Assembly: GCF_005886805.2 (NCBI RefSeq)
Contig: NZ_CP045430.1
Coordinates: 868,001 to 932,000, forward strand
Origin: Pseudoalteromonas rubra
GTDB lineage: Bacteria; Pseudomonadota; Gammaproteobacteria; Enterobacterales; Alteromonadaceae
Direction of reading: 5' to 3'
Length of the DNA stretch: 64,000 bases
The notes beneath the pieces were generated by a model. It searched no databases, was not told the DNA's origin, and saw only the letters and a list, made by a program, of their open reading frames with translations. This document shows positions 27,908 through 38,923 of the stretch, one piece after another (position 1 is the first letter of the stretch; each line of letters begins with the position of its first letter). The position numbers were made by a program, and so were the translations under genes.

Positions 27908-29371
27908 ATGAATCTGGTTAAACACACGTGGTGTATACCACTGCTTGTTTTGCTCAATGGTCCGGCTATCGCAGCCCAGCTGGAAGATAAATGCGCCACT
28001 TCTGCTCCCTTCACCGGCAGGACGTTGCAAGATGGAGAAACCGTCTGCCTGCCAGCCAGCTCGCGTACCTATCTGAGCGTGGCGAATTTGGATAACTATG
28101 ACAACGTTGCCATCAGTACCGCATACGGCACTGGCGACCTCAGCCTGTATGCCCGCAGTGGTGGCTGGCCCAGGCTGGACGGCAGCGACCCCAGCTCTTC
28201 CACACCTGGCAATAAAGAATGTATTGTTCTGAAACGCCCCGCTTCGTATTGGGGCTATATCACACTGGATGGCAGCCACAGCGGCAGCTCTATTGTGGTC
28301 GATCTGGGTGCTACGACCTGTCGAACCACAGATACTACGGAGCCACCAACAGAGCCCCCGGGTGGCAACGACGGGTACCCATACGATCATGTCAATATTC
28401 AGGTGTATCGCTTTCAGTTTAGCGACACCCCACTGACATGGCCGACCATGGAAAGTGACTTACAAGGTGTTACCACTTACTACGATCAGCAGTCTTATGG
28501 CCGCTTTAATGTCACTTACGACACCAGTACGCCCGTCATTCACATCAATCAGCCTAAGAGCACCTATGACAACGACTTCCATGGCTGGACCGCACTGTGG
28601 AAAAGCAAGATCCGTGCGCTGGGTGTTGACCCGGATGCCCCGGGCAATGCTCAGGTGGTGATGATGGTGGCACCCCAGGTAGGTAACTTTAACTCCAGCG
28701 CTGCGCCGCCGAGTATTTCGCTTTACCACCACACTACAGGCGTGGTTGCGCACGAACTGGGACACGCACTCGGGCTGCGCCACGCCAAAGCACTGGAGGC
28801 AGGCCCGGGTAAAATCATAGGCGTGGGTGATTACGACACAGAAAGCCTGAACTATGGCAATGTTTACAGCATGATGGGCATGGGCGCACACTCCTTACAA
28901 GCCTACAACTTGCTGTACAAACACTTTTTTGGCTGGCTAACCGACAGCGAAGTACCGGTGATTAATGCCTCGGGTACCTACCGTATCTATGCTTTTGACC
29001 AGGGCGCTAACAACCAAGGATATATAGGCCTGCGTTTAAAGTCTGGCAATGACAAATACACGTACTGGCTGGAATACCGCACGTCGCATGACCGATATAC
29101 CGATACGCAAAACGGTGTGTTGATCAACTTACAAGGCTATTTTGAAAATGAAACCGATGAGCGATTCTGGAAAACCACTTCCTATCTGCTGGATATGACT
29201 CCGGGCTCCAAGACACCCGGTTGGTGGGGCGATGACCAAACCGACTCAGAGCTGATCATAGGTCAAAGCTATACCGATCACTGGGGCGGATTTACTATCA
29301 CACCAACCAGAAAAGGCGGGACTGTGGGCACGCCCGACGCATGGATTGAAGTGCAGGTAGAACTGAAGTAA
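27908..29371 (+). CDS. Secreted metzincin zinc metalloprotease with N-terminal PPC-like domain
   Basis: 487 aa. Signal peptide to about residue 22 (GPAIAA). Residues ~30-140 resemble a pre-peptidase C-terminal (PPC) beta-sandwich (GRTLQDGETVCLPASS, YGTGDLSLYARSG), here N-terminal, followed by a Thr/Pro-rich linker (TTEPPTEPPGG). The catalytic domain carries the extended zinc site VVAHELGHALGLRHA (His282, Glu283, His286, His292) and a downstream Met-turn in YSMMGMG (about residue 321), the metzincin signature. The C-terminal ~150 residues are a beta-rich domain ending WIEVQVELK. It probably degrades extracellular protein. Monocistronic, with a strong terminator. Confidence 0.88.
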   Translation: MNLVKHTWCIPLLVLLNGPAIAAQLEDKCATSAPFTGRTLQDGETVCLPASSRTYLSVANLDNYDNVAISTAYGTGDLSLYARSGGWPRLDGSDPSSSTPGNKECIVLKRPASYWGYITLDGSHSGSSIVVDLGATTCRTTDTTEPPTEPPGGNDGYPYDHVNIQVYRFQFSDTPLTWPTMESDLQGVTTYYDQQSYGRFNVTYDTSTPVIHINQPKSTYDNDFHGWTALWKSKIRALGVDPDAPGNAQVVMMVAPQVGNFNSSAAPPSISLYHHTTGVVAHELGHALGLRHAKALEAGPGKIIGVGDYDTESLNYGNVYSMMGMGAHSLQAYNLLYKHFFGWLTDSEVPVINASGTYRIYAFDQGANNQGYIGLRLKSGNDKYTYWLEYRTSHDRYTDTQNGVLINLQGYFENETDERFWKTTSYLLDMTPGSKTPGWWGDDQTDSELIIGQSYTDHWGGFTITPTRKGGTVGTPDAWIEVQVELK

Positions 29372-29402
29372 CGCAATGGCTTAACACAAGTATTGTCATA
29401 CT

Positions 29403-29437
29403 AAGATAGCAGGGTATCACCCTGCTATCTTATTTTA
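29403..29437 (+). terminator. Intrinsic terminator of the metalloprotease gene
   Basis: Perfect 12-bp arms AAGATAGCAGGG (29403-29414) and CCCTGCTATCTT (29420-29431) with a TATCA loop, followed by ATTTT. Confidence 0.9.
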
Positions 29438-29680
29438 ATTTACACCCTCGTACTTCACATCAGACCTGAGCCTATATGCCGTTCAACACAAACTAAGTCA
29501 TCACCATGAGCTTAAATTCATCAGACCCATTTTCTTAAACGCGACAAAAATATATGGAAAAGTTAACAGGGCTAAAAGAAGAAAAGCTGAATGAAAACGG
29601 CCAGATAATCACGGAATCATAAGGTAAACGAATGCGACTAGCAGGCCAGCCTGGTCTGGCTGACCTCATTTGATAAGCGA
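29438..29680. other. Intergenic region before the first barrel gene
   Basis: No supportable gene. A 22-codon ORF at 29554-29622 has no ribosome site and no family resemblance. An imperfect hairpin near 29643-29665 may end the barrel transcript coming from the right. Confidence 0.3.
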
Positions 29681-30355
29681 TTAAAACGCGTACTGCAGGT
29701 TTACACCCCAGTTACGAAACTCATCTGCATAACGATATTCCGTATTCACTGACCAGGCTTTATTGAAGTGATAACCCACTGCCACTAAGCCGTAAAGGTT
29801 ATTAGGCGCGTAACCTGACAGATACTCATAACCAATTGCTGCTTTAAGGGCCAGATTATTTGAAAAGACATTCTGATATTGAACACGCAGGTCCCATAAA
29901 TCTGTATCTAAACTGCCACTGGAGTGGTGCTTTATCGAGCCCAAGCCATCATCGCGAACAGCCAAATATTCAATTTGGTAATCGATCTCCATTTTACCGT
30001 GCAGTAAGCCAACATCTACCGATGAAGTGCTGTCCAAATCAAAGATAAAACCGCCACCCACACGATACCTGGTCAGTTCAACACCATGATTTGTATGGAA
30101 AGTTTCAAAGCCTTCAGCAGTATTAACTTGGTTGACAGTTCTCTCGAACTGCTCAGCATTCAATTCAAAGTAAAACTCGTCGACACATTTACTGACCGTT
30201 AATTGCATACCGCCAGTGGAAAAGTCGGATTGATCACCGTGACGCTTATAACCCGCTTCAACATAATCATAATTTACCGCCTGAACTTGCTCCGCCATAG
30301 CACTCGTACCGCACAACAACAAAGTCAAACCGGCCAAAGAAGGTAACTGCTTCAT
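29681..30355 (-). CDS. Outer-membrane beta-barrel protein (paralogue 1)
   Basis: 224 aa from ATG 30355 (AGGAT upstream; the in-frame ATG at 30412 would disrupt the signal peptide). Signal peptide MKQLPSLAGLTLLLCGTSAMA, then alternating beta strands ending YRYADEFRNWGVNLQYAF with a terminal Phe, typical of small outer-membrane barrels. It is clearly related to the gene at 45158-45832: shared MKQLs.aGl..LL start, VE.GYKR, LKA.iGYE..SG, GYHFN..wSVN.EYR and C-terminal YaF/YsF. Function unknown; by fold it could be a porin-like or adhesin-like barrel. The two copies bracket the CRISPR region. Confidence 0.75.
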   Translation of the reverse strand: MKQLPSLAGLTLLLCGTSAMAEQVQAVNYDYVEAGYKRHGDQSDFSTGGMQLTVSKCVDEFYFELNAEQFERTVNQVNTAEGFETFHTNHGVELTRYRVGGGFIFDLDSTSSVDVGLLHGKMEIDYQIEYLAVRDDGLGSIKHHSSGSLDTDLWDLRVQYQNVFSNNLALKAAIGYEYLSGYAPNNLYGLVAVGYHFNKAWSVNTEYRYADEFRNWGVNLQYAF

Positions 30356-30464
30356 ATCTATCCTAAATATGTACCTAAAAATGAGCGCGACATTGTATTG
30401 GTTTTTCAGCAAATAGCCAGCTATAAAGCAAAAGCTCTAAAAATAAGCTAGAGGAGAGCAAAAC

Positions 30465-30554
30465 CCGGCTGGCCCCGTGCATATGGGGAAGACCATTTTG
30501 ACTACTCCAATGCCAACAAAGCCCGCGGTGTAGCCCCGTGCGTATGGGGAACAC
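30465..30554 (-). CRISPR. Relic type I-E mini-array (2 degenerate repeats, one 32-nt spacer)
   Basis: Two 29-nt units at 30465-30493 and 30526-30554 share a GTG(C/T)(G/A)TAT-GGGG core. On the minus strand they read GTSTTCCCCATAYGCACGGGG, then a more variable tail, which is the type I-E repeat pattern (GTGTTCCCC...GGGGATAAACCG). They are separated by exactly 32 nt, the I-E spacer length. The repeat farther from the IS is the more degenerate, as expected for a leader-distal end. No I-E cas genes are present. An IS21 end begins 11 bases beyond the second repeat, inside what would be the next spacer or the leader. Confidence 0.75.
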
Positions 30555-30565
30555 TACCCAGATAA

Positions 30566-33164
<2,599 letters not shown>

Positions 33165-33360
33165 TGCCTTGTTGCCAAGGCCCAGCCAGCTTAGCAAAAA
33201 TGCTTGATTTGCGCTAACCTCGATAAAAATCATGGTCAAACACACTGCCAAGCCAGCGCTAATTTAAAATAGCCTTATTTTTAAAGAACATACATAAGCG
33301 CTAACCTCCCGGGGTTTTTATGAGAACCAGGGGTTAGCGCTGAGGTAATCAAATTGGGGA
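33165..33360 (-). promoter_or_regulatory. Leader of array 1
   Basis: Lies between the newest repeat and the cas2 stop and is homologous to the array 2 leader. GCGCTAACC occurs at 33211-33219 and within AGCGCTAACC at 33297-33306, and in inverse as GGTTAGCGCT at 33332-33341; a partial copy (AGCGCTAA) starts at 33255. An A/T-rich block CCTTATTTTTAAAGAACATA (about 33273-33292) is shared with array 2. The inverted pair surrounds CCGGGGTTTTTATGAGAAC. It probably holds the pre-crRNA promoter and the spacer-integration signals. Confidence 0.8.
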
Positions 33361-33654
33361 TTAAAGAATGAGTGGATCACGAAAAATATCAATGGCTGCT
33401 TTGGCGCCATGATGTTCCACTTTATTGTGCCAGTTTTTACCTAACTTATAGAATCTCAGGCTGTCGACTTGTGGGTCATAGATTTTTAATAGTTTAGCCT
33501 TAAAACTCACCCACTGTGCCGGGTCTACTTCACACTCAAATACTGAGTACTGTACACGCACTCCATGATCCAGGCAGACCTTGGCAAGATTACGTAAGCG
33601 TTTTTGTCCATCTTCGCTCTCAAAAGAAACATCATAAGTCACCAATACCATCAT
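33361..33654 (-). CDS. cas2: CRISPR-associated endonuclease Cas2
   Basis: 97 aa from ATG 33654 (AAGGAT upstream); the longer frame to 33696 overlaps cas1 and lacks a ribosome site. [20 protein letters not shown] carries the ferredoxin-like first strand with the conserved Asp (TYDVS), followed by the helix with [12 protein letters not shown], a standard Cas2 pattern. Cas2 dimers bridge two Cas1 dimers in the spacer-integration complex. It starts 11 bases after the cas1 stop and is the last gene of the operon; the array 1 leader follows directly. Confidence 0.97.
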   Translation of the reverse strand: MMVLVTYDVSFESEDGQKRLRNLAKVCLDHGVRVQYSVFECEVDPAQWVSFKAKLLKIYDPQVDSLRFYKLGKNWHNKVEHHGAKAAIDIFRDPLIL

Positions 33655-33665
33655 AGTGTATATCC

Positions 33666-34697
33666 TTACTTTTTCAGGTAAAAAGGCGGGTAGCACTCTA
33701 GGTCGCCTCGAATATGCCGAGCCAGTAGCATGGCCTGCACGTGCGGTAATAAACCCAACTGAATTTTTTCCTGTAAAAATTCATGCCGGATCTCTTCTTG
33801 CTTTTTACTCTGATAAGCCTGAAAAACTCGCTTTCTGGCTTCATCTTTTAGCGTTACACCACCTACGCTATCGGTTGTGAAGTCAGAATCTGAAAGCTGC
33901 CCACGGTTGAATAAGGTCACCACCAGAGTATCTATCAGCGGTGCCCGAAATTCTTCTAGCAGATCAAGTGCCAGACTATCGCGCCCCGGCCGCTCCTTAT
34001 GTAAGAACCCCACTTGAGGATCGAGACCAACACCTTGCAATGCACCACTTATTTCCTGCCCGAGCACAGAGTAAAGCAGCGAAAGTACGGCATTAACGGG
34101 ATCTTTAGGTGGCCTTCGACTGCGGCCATTGAATAACTTGCCATTTTGATTCGCTTTAATCACATCAGCAAAAGCGGCAAAGTAATGTGCAGCGGCTTCC
34201 CCTTCCATACCCAACACTTGCTCATAATCAAGCTGTACTTCCAGCTGTTCTAAGATCTGTCTGAGTCGATTGATTGCCTTATTCAGCTTGTCGCTGTCGC
34301 CGTGATTGCGACGATGGCGCTGTAAAAAGGTTCTGCTTGAACGCACTTTCGCGCTGACTATCAACCTGGCAATCTCGGTCGATGCCTGATCGACCACCCG
34401 ATATTGCTGGCGGCGCAGCAGCACATTGCCGGTTTGTTTACCCACCACATTTGCCAGAAACCGTCCCTGCATATCAAAAAAGCTCAGATGCGTGCCGCTC
34501 TCACCGCAAAACCCCAGCAGCTGGGGAGAAACCATAATATTACCAAAGCAAAAAATACTGCCAATTGAGTGAATGGGGAGCTGCATCAACTTTTCTTTGA
34601 CTCCCTCGGTGCGTTGCTCAATCAGCAGGGTTTCTCGCTGTTTATGCAAATAAACACCGTCTTTGGTGATATACAGACTGTTTTGGAGTTTCTTCAT
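33666..34697 (-). CDS. cas1: CRISPR-associated integrase Cas1 (type I-C)
   Basis: 343 aa. N-terminal beta domain ([20 protein letters not shown]) and C-terminal helical domain with the metal-binding residues: Glu in [11 protein letters not shown], His in [13 protein letters not shown] and the acidic residues in [15 protein letters not shown]. All are present, so the integrase should be active. With Cas2 and Cas4 it captures and inserts new spacers at the leader end. Its ATG overlaps the cas4 stop by four bases. Confidence 0.98.
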   Translation of the reverse strand: MKKLQNSLYITKDGVYLHKQRETLLIEQRTEGVKEKLMQLPIHSIGSIFCFGNIMVSPQLLGFCGESGTHLSFFDMQGRFLANVVGKQTGNVLLRRQQYRVVDQASTEIARLIVSAKVRSSRTFLQRHRRNHGDSDKLNKAINRLRQILEQLEVQLDYEQVLGMEGEAAAHYFAAFADVIKANQNGKLFNGRSRRPPKDPVNAVLSLLYSVLGQEISGALQGVGLDPQVGFLHKERPGRDSLALDLLEEFRAPLIDTLVVTLFNRGQLSDSDFTTDSVGGVTLKDEARKRVFQAYQSKKQEEIRHEFLQEKIQLGLLPHVQAMLLARHIRGDLECYPPFYLKK

Positions 34698-35329
34698 TTT
34701 TCATCCAGATTGAACATAGCCGACACATAGGCACTTGATCTGTCCCCTTGCATCAGCTTGGGCTGGCATAACTCATACAAAGAGCAGGATTTACAGTGTT
34801 TACCATACTCGGGTTGGGGTGTTCGGCCTTGCCTGAACAGGTTTTGGATTTGCTCAAGCAATGCCAGGGTCTGAGCTCGCAACGCAGCATCAATTTCAAC
34901 TTCTAAACGTTTACGCGTTTGCCAGTACCACAACGCGCCCACTTCTACCTGAGTCGCCATCATTTCTTCAAGGCAAAGTGCCTGAGCACACAATTGCACT
35001 TTATCCACATTGGTGGCTTTGGGTTTGCCCCGCTTATACTCAACCGGCAAGTAGGTACTACTTTTGGTGTGATACTCCAGCAAATCGAGCTGACCATGCA
35101 AGCCAAGCTTGGGCGCATTCACGGTGATACCCCGCTCAAACCGCACGCCTTTGCGCGACTCCGGCGCGCCACTATCTACTCGCTCATGTAACTGACGACC
35201 ATGGGCCGTCAGAAAGTTTTCCTGCCATACCTGTTCCAGATGGATCAGCGCACATTGCCGGGGGCAAAATAGATAGTGCTGCAACGCAGAGATCGCCACA
35301 GAGCGACGATCAGCTACGTCCGAGTGCAT
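34694..35329 (-). CDS. cas4: Cas4 exonuclease (spacer maturation)
   Basis: 211 aa from ATG 35329, with GAAGGG nine bases upstream; a TTG at 35335 in the same frame overlaps the cas7 stop and is less likely. RecB-like nuclease residues are visible in HGQLDLLEY and PVEYKRGK, and the iron-sulfur cluster cysteines in LFCPRQC and HCKSCSLYELC. In type I-C, Cas4 trims pre-spacers and imposes PAM choice and orientation together with Cas1. Confidence 0.96.
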   Translation of the reverse strand: MHSDVADRRSVAISALQHYLFCPRQCALIHLEQVWQENFLTAHGRQLHERVDSGAPESRKGVRFERGITVNAPKLGLHGQLDLLEYHTKSSTYLPVEYKRGKPKATNVDKVQLCAQALCLEEMMATQVEVGALWYWQTRKRLEVEIDAALRAQTLALLEQIQNLFRQGRTPQPEYGKHCKSCSLYELCQPKLMQGDRSSAYVSAMFNLDEK

Positions 35330-35331
35330 GA

Positions 35332-36201
35332 TCAAAACCCTTCGATCACTTGCGGCTCTAACCCTTCCAGTGCACTGAGCAAGGCGTCGTTCAGTGCCGA
35401 CGTATCAAGCGACTCACCATTTTCAATATGGCTGCGCAGTGTCTGGTGTACTTTGGCAGAAGAATATTGGCCCGACTTACTGTTATGTTGCCACCAGATA
35501 AGGTGAGAAACGGCCATAGACCCTTCCGGGCGTGCCGAAGAGGCATCGCCTTCAAACAGACGAGGTAACACAGCCTTTAGCTTGTCGGCATCGTCATCAC
35601 TGAAGCCGGTTTTTTCAGCTAACTGAGGCGTCATCGCACCAAAGGCAACATACGTTGCGTTATCAACCCGGTGCTTCATGCCCATGGTATCTGAGCTTTT
35701 CTTTTTGCCATCGCCTTCACCACTGACACTTTTGGTGATCTGGGTGCTGGAAATACTCACCGGCTCCAGGCTGAATGCACTTTGTATCGTCACCGGACCA
35801 CGCACCGGAATGGATACGCCATCGCTGCCACTGCCTTTATAAGCAAAGACCTGCCCAAACGCGCGCACATCCAGCCACCTTTCGCAGCAAATTTTAGCCG
35901 CCGTATCAACCGGCGTTTTTTTGCTGTTAAAGGTGTCTTTGCCTACCCCAAATTCGTCTGATTCGGCGCGGCTTCTCAGGCTCGGCATGCCGTCGGATTT
36001 CTTTTCGTCCGACTGAACAAAGATACTCTCACCCGCTTCTTGTAAACGGTCGCGAATTTTGCGTTTAAGGCACACGTCGGTGATCTCTCCAAAACCATCG
36101 TAGTCCGTTCTTGGGCGGTTGCCATTCAGCGGATCGCCGTTGGGATTAGCATTTTTAACGGTAAAGATCAGGGCAAAGTCAATTTTGTTCGTTAAGCTCA
36201 T
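35332..36201 (-). CDS. cas7: Cascade backbone subunit Cas7c (Csd2)
   Basis: 289 aa, the usual length for Csd2. It starts FALIFTVKNANPNGDPLNGN, the conserved N-terminal RRM-like strand and loop, and later has TDVCLKRKIRDRL, RWLDVRAFGQVFAY and the VRGPVTIQSAFSLEPV thumb segment. Multiple copies coat the crRNA spacer in the I-C effector complex. It is 18 bases downstream of cas8c with a good ribosome site (AAAGGA). Confidence 0.97.
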   Translation of the reverse strand: MSLTNKIDFALIFTVKNANPNGDPLNGNRPRTDYDGFGEITDVCLKRKIRDRLQEAGESIFVQSDEKKSDGMPSLRSRAESDEFGVGKDTFNSKKTPVDTAAKICCERWLDVRAFGQVFAYKGSGSDGVSIPVRGPVTIQSAFSLEPVSISSTQITKSVSGEGDGKKKSSDTMGMKHRVDNATYVAFGAMTPQLAEKTGFSDDDADKLKAVLPRLFEGDASSARPEGSMAVSHLIWWQHNSKSGQYSSAKVHQTLRSHIENGESLDTSALNDALLSALEGLEPQVIEGF

Positions 36202-36219
36202 GGTTCATTCCTTTTAAAA

Positions 36220-36663
36220 TTAAACTGATTCGGTTTGTGGTGAGGATGGTTCGGTTTTGTTGGTTGCTTTGGGCTGCCACTGGCCTTTCACAGGCGAGTG
36301 CAGCTCCAGCCACATCATCTGACTATGAAAACCAAGCAAGAATTCCGGCGATAGTTTTTTGTCTGAGTTGTACTGCTCAACCTCAGCAAATAAATCTGTA
36401 ATTTGCGCCAGCTTTAGTGTGTATACCCGTTCGAACGATTCACCATAATGAGCAAAAATACGCTGCTGATAGGGCACCAAAGCCGATACTATGGTCAGCC
36501 AGGTTGAACTGGGTTTATTCACAAAGCGGTTCATATATCGCTCTGCTGTGGTCATTCGCTTGCTGTCGCCTATCGACAATGCAATTTGTTCAATCTTGTT
36601 GGCCACTGCCAGCAAGCGACCAAATAAGTAGTCGCGTGATTTGTAGTCTTCTTGAAGTGCCAT
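36220..36663 (-). CDS. cas11c: Cas11c small subunit from an internal start in cas8c
   Basis: In-frame ATG at 36663 inside cas8c has AAAGGA seven bases upstream and would give a 147-aa protein starting MALQEDYKSRDYLFGRLLAV. It is predicted helical and matches the Cas8c C-terminal domain that in characterised type I-C systems is translated separately as Cas11, several copies of which line the belly of the complex. The internal translation is established for the family; for this gene it is inferred from start position, length and ribosome site. Confidence 0.75.
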   Translation of the reverse strand: MALQEDYKSRDYLFGRLLAVANKIEQIALSIGDSKRMTTAERYMNRFVNKPSSTWLTIVSALVPYQQRIFAHYGESFERVYTLKLAQITDLFAEVEQYNSDKKLSPEFLLGFHSQMMWLELHSPVKGQWQPKATNKTEPSSPQTESV

Positions 36664-38190
36664 CTCGTAATCCTTTTGTTCAGATTTGATTTTTGTACGC
36701 TTGTAGTAACCTCGGATCAGCGCACAGGCGACCCCCAGGTTTTGCGCCCACAGCCAGTTCTGATCGCTCTTATAAGCCACCCGATTAACTGCGCGATGAA
36801 ATGCATTGTTCATAATGTCTCTGGGGATTGGGCTGCTTTCGACGATGCAGGGATAGAGCCGGGCCACCAGGTTTTTCTTCAGGCTTTCAGAGGATTTCAG
36901 CACATCCCCATAAGTGGCATCGAGTGTCCGGTATAACGACGGGGCACAGATCCGCCAGCCGCTGTTTTTGTCATCCAGCTTAACCCGCTGCCACCAGCCT
37001 AAGTCCAGCTGCCATTGTTTTAGCCGGGCAAGAAAATCTTCCGCCACGGTTTCTCGATAGTACAAAATCCCCATGCGTCCGGGGGTTGCTGAATCAATCC
37101 CTATCATGGCGATTTGCTCGTTTTTTTCGAGCTGCTCAGGCCCTGTCAGGCCATTAAAGTAATGGTTCAGATTATTAGCATAGCGCTCACCCAGGTCCAC
37201 TGTGTGATCTACTTCAGGCTTGACTGTCATCCAGTCTAACCAGTCCTGCTCAGCCGGGTCCGGTACGGCTTTACCTGATATCGCCCAGGCCAGATAAACC
37301 TGATCGCCGGTTCTATGGCCCTGCCTTGCCAGTAACCAGCGCAGCGCATTATGCGCTTTCTGGGTGGCTTCAAAGCTGACCGAACTGGCTTCATGTCCGC
37401 TGCTAAAGCGCCCTCTGTAGGTATAGCCACTGCTATCATTTGAAGAGATCAGTTTGGCCTTGTCGCCGCTGTGCCTGAGCTTAGCAGGATGATTATCAGA
37501 CGCAGGTAACTCCTCGCCAGTCACCATACACAGTGCTGCGTTGCCGCCGTTTTGTGCATCAAACGCAATCCAGCTTTGTTGCAATTCAGGATCCAGCCAG
37601 GTTTTACTTTGCAGCTCGCCCGGTTGCTCTACACTCCAGCACACCAGCGCAGCGCCTTGATCAATTTTACCCTGCTGCTTTGGCAGCAGTTTGAGTAATG
37701 CAGGAGTGTCGCCCTCCCCTGACCACTCAGTCAGGAGCGTGCCATCTTGTGCATGCAATACACCCTGCTCAACTAAATCAGCAACCAGTGTTCTTTTTTC
37801 TACATAACGCAAAATCGCTTGTAAGGGGGGTTTACAAAATTCCGAGTCTGCCCAGGCTTTAAGCTGGGTCAGGTATAAATCGAACCCTGGCTTTTTAATA
37901 CCGCCAAACGCTTCATAGTCACCGGCAGTATATTGGATTTTATCTGCCAAAGGGTGGGCACATAAACCACTACTTCTGCCCGCAGACTTTTCAGTTGCAG
38001 GCAACACAATTTGTGTTTTTTCCGGCAGGACTTCGGCCCCCAAAAACGCGCCATCCCCGTTCAGGCGCACATGAATATGTGCCGTCTGCGGTGTGTGGCT
38101 GATGGGCATGATCTGCTCATCCAGCGGCGCATCAGCAAATCTTTGCTGTGCCTGCTCGTAGGTGTCGTATAGTTTTACAAGCCAGCTCAT
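36220..38190 (-). CDS. cas8c: Cascade large subunit Cas8c (Csd1)
   Basis: 656 aa, at the upper end of the family. N-terminus MSWLVKLYDTYEQAQQRFAD and the HAQDGTLLTEW region are Csd1-like; the middle includes CMVTGEELPASDNHPAKLRH and the FDAQNGGNAALC block. It recognises the PAM and holds the 5' end of the crRNA in the I-C complex. Its ATG overlaps the cas5c stop by four bases. The last ~147 codons also encode the small subunit from an internal start (see 36220-36663). The Lys/Thr/Ser-rich C-terminal tail (about 20 residues) looks disordered. Confidence 0.96.
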   Translation of the reverse strand: MSWLVKLYDTYEQAQQRFADAPLDEQIMPISHTPQTAHIHVRLNGDGAFLGAEVLPEKTQIVLPATEKSAGRSSGLCAHPLADKIQYTAGDYEAFGGIKKPGFDLYLTQLKAWADSEFCKPPLQAILRYVEKRTLVADLVEQGVLHAQDGTLLTEWSGEGDTPALLKLLPKQQGKIDQGAALVCWSVEQPGELQSKTWLDPELQQSWIAFDAQNGGNAALCMVTGEELPASDNHPAKLRHSGDKAKLISSNDSSGYTYRGRFSSGHEASSVSFEATQKAHNALRWLLARQGHRTGDQVYLAWAISGKAVPDPAEQDWLDWMTVKPEVDHTVDLGERYANNLNHYFNGLTGPEQLEKNEQIAMIGIDSATPGRMGILYYRETVAEDFLARLKQWQLDLGWWQRVKLDDKNSGWRICAPSLYRTLDATYGDVLKSSESLKKNLVARLYPCIVESSPIPRDIMNNAFHRAVNRVAYKSDQNWLWAQNLGVACALIRGYYKRTKIKSEQKDYEMALQEDYKSRDYLFGRLLAVANKIEQIALSIGDSKRMTTAERYMNRFVNKPSSTWLTIVSALVPYQQRIFAHYGESFERVYTLKLAQITDLFAEVEQYNSDKKLSPEFLLGFHSQMMWLELHSPVKGQWQPKATNKTEPSSPQTESV

Positions 38191-38891
38191 AGGCTATCCT
38201 CCGTACTCGCCACCGGTTGCATATTGCTATTCAGCTCAAATGCTTTGGCCTCCATATCACGCACGTAACGATTTACCGGGCACTGCGCGGGTGTAGGGTA
38301 ATCGATCACACCGTTCTTCATCACTGCATGCCAAAAGCGGGTTCGTAATTCGTCCTTACCGGTTTCATCCGGATAATCGAAGCCATGAAACATCAGACCA
38401 AAGCCCAGTTCGTCTGTGTCGTCAAATGCGCCTTTACCTTCGCCAAACTCGCAAGGTTCCACATAGCCCTGGCAGTCACGAGTTCCCAGAAAAATATCCT
38501 GGCGACCGCCTTTGTTCAGCATCCGCTTAGCAATGGCAAAGTGCTTACCGTCAACACGATCCTGAGCCAGCTCAGGACGGTGTTCATTCCATTCAAAGTG
38601 CGCCAGAACCTGGTATTCAACGTCATGCAAAAAGGTGTAATAGGCCAGACTGTTACCACCCCCCCAGTTCAATGGCTTAGTGCCTCGGGTTTGCGTTCTC
38701 AGGGGCTTAATTACCCGCACCTTATCAACATGCCAGACCAGCGTGGGCTTCCAGTAAATGGATTTTAGTACGCCCTTAATGGCCTCGTAGGTGGGGATAT
38801 GGTAAGAACACTTTTCGCCACCCACCCGGGTAATGGGATCGGAAAACAACGCGTGCCGCCCCCATAAGCGAAAACTGATACTGTTTTTCAT
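38187..38891 (-). CDS. cas5c: Cas5c (Cas5d) crRNA-processing endonuclease
   Basis: 234 aa. N-terminal SFRLWGRHALFSDPITRVGG and HIPTYEAIKGVLKSIYWKP are the Cas5c hallmark segments. Type I-C lacks Cas6, and Cas5c cuts the pre-crRNA using a Tyr/Lys/His set. Likely members here are the Tyr in PTYEAIKG and the Lys-His in DGKHFAIAK, a family-based assignment. It stays bound to the 5' handle of the crRNA. AAGGAG ribosome site; 32 bases after cas3; stop overlaps the cas8c start. Confidence 0.97.
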   Translation of the reverse strand: MKNSISFRLWGRHALFSDPITRVGGEKCSYHIPTYEAIKGVLKSIYWKPTLVWHVDKVRVIKPLRTQTRGTKPLNWGGGNSLAYYTFLHDVEYQVLAHFEWNEHRPELAQDRVDGKHFAIAKRMLNKGGRQDIFLGTRDCQGYVEPCEFGEGKGAFDDTDELGFGLMFHGFDYPDETGKDELRTRFWHAVMKNGVIDYPTPAQCPVNRYVRDMEAKAFELNSNMQPVASTEDSL

Positions 38892-38923
38892 TCTATCTCC
38901 TTGTTCCGTTTTTCCGTGTTGCG

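Noticed and set aside
29554..29622. 22-codon ORF (MEKLTGLKEEKLNENGQIIT..)
   Set aside because: No ribosome site, no family resemblance, and too short to support alone.
30465..30554. An active type I-E array
   Set aside because: Only two diverged repeats, no I-E cas genes, and an IS end where the next spacer or leader should be; it can only be a relic.
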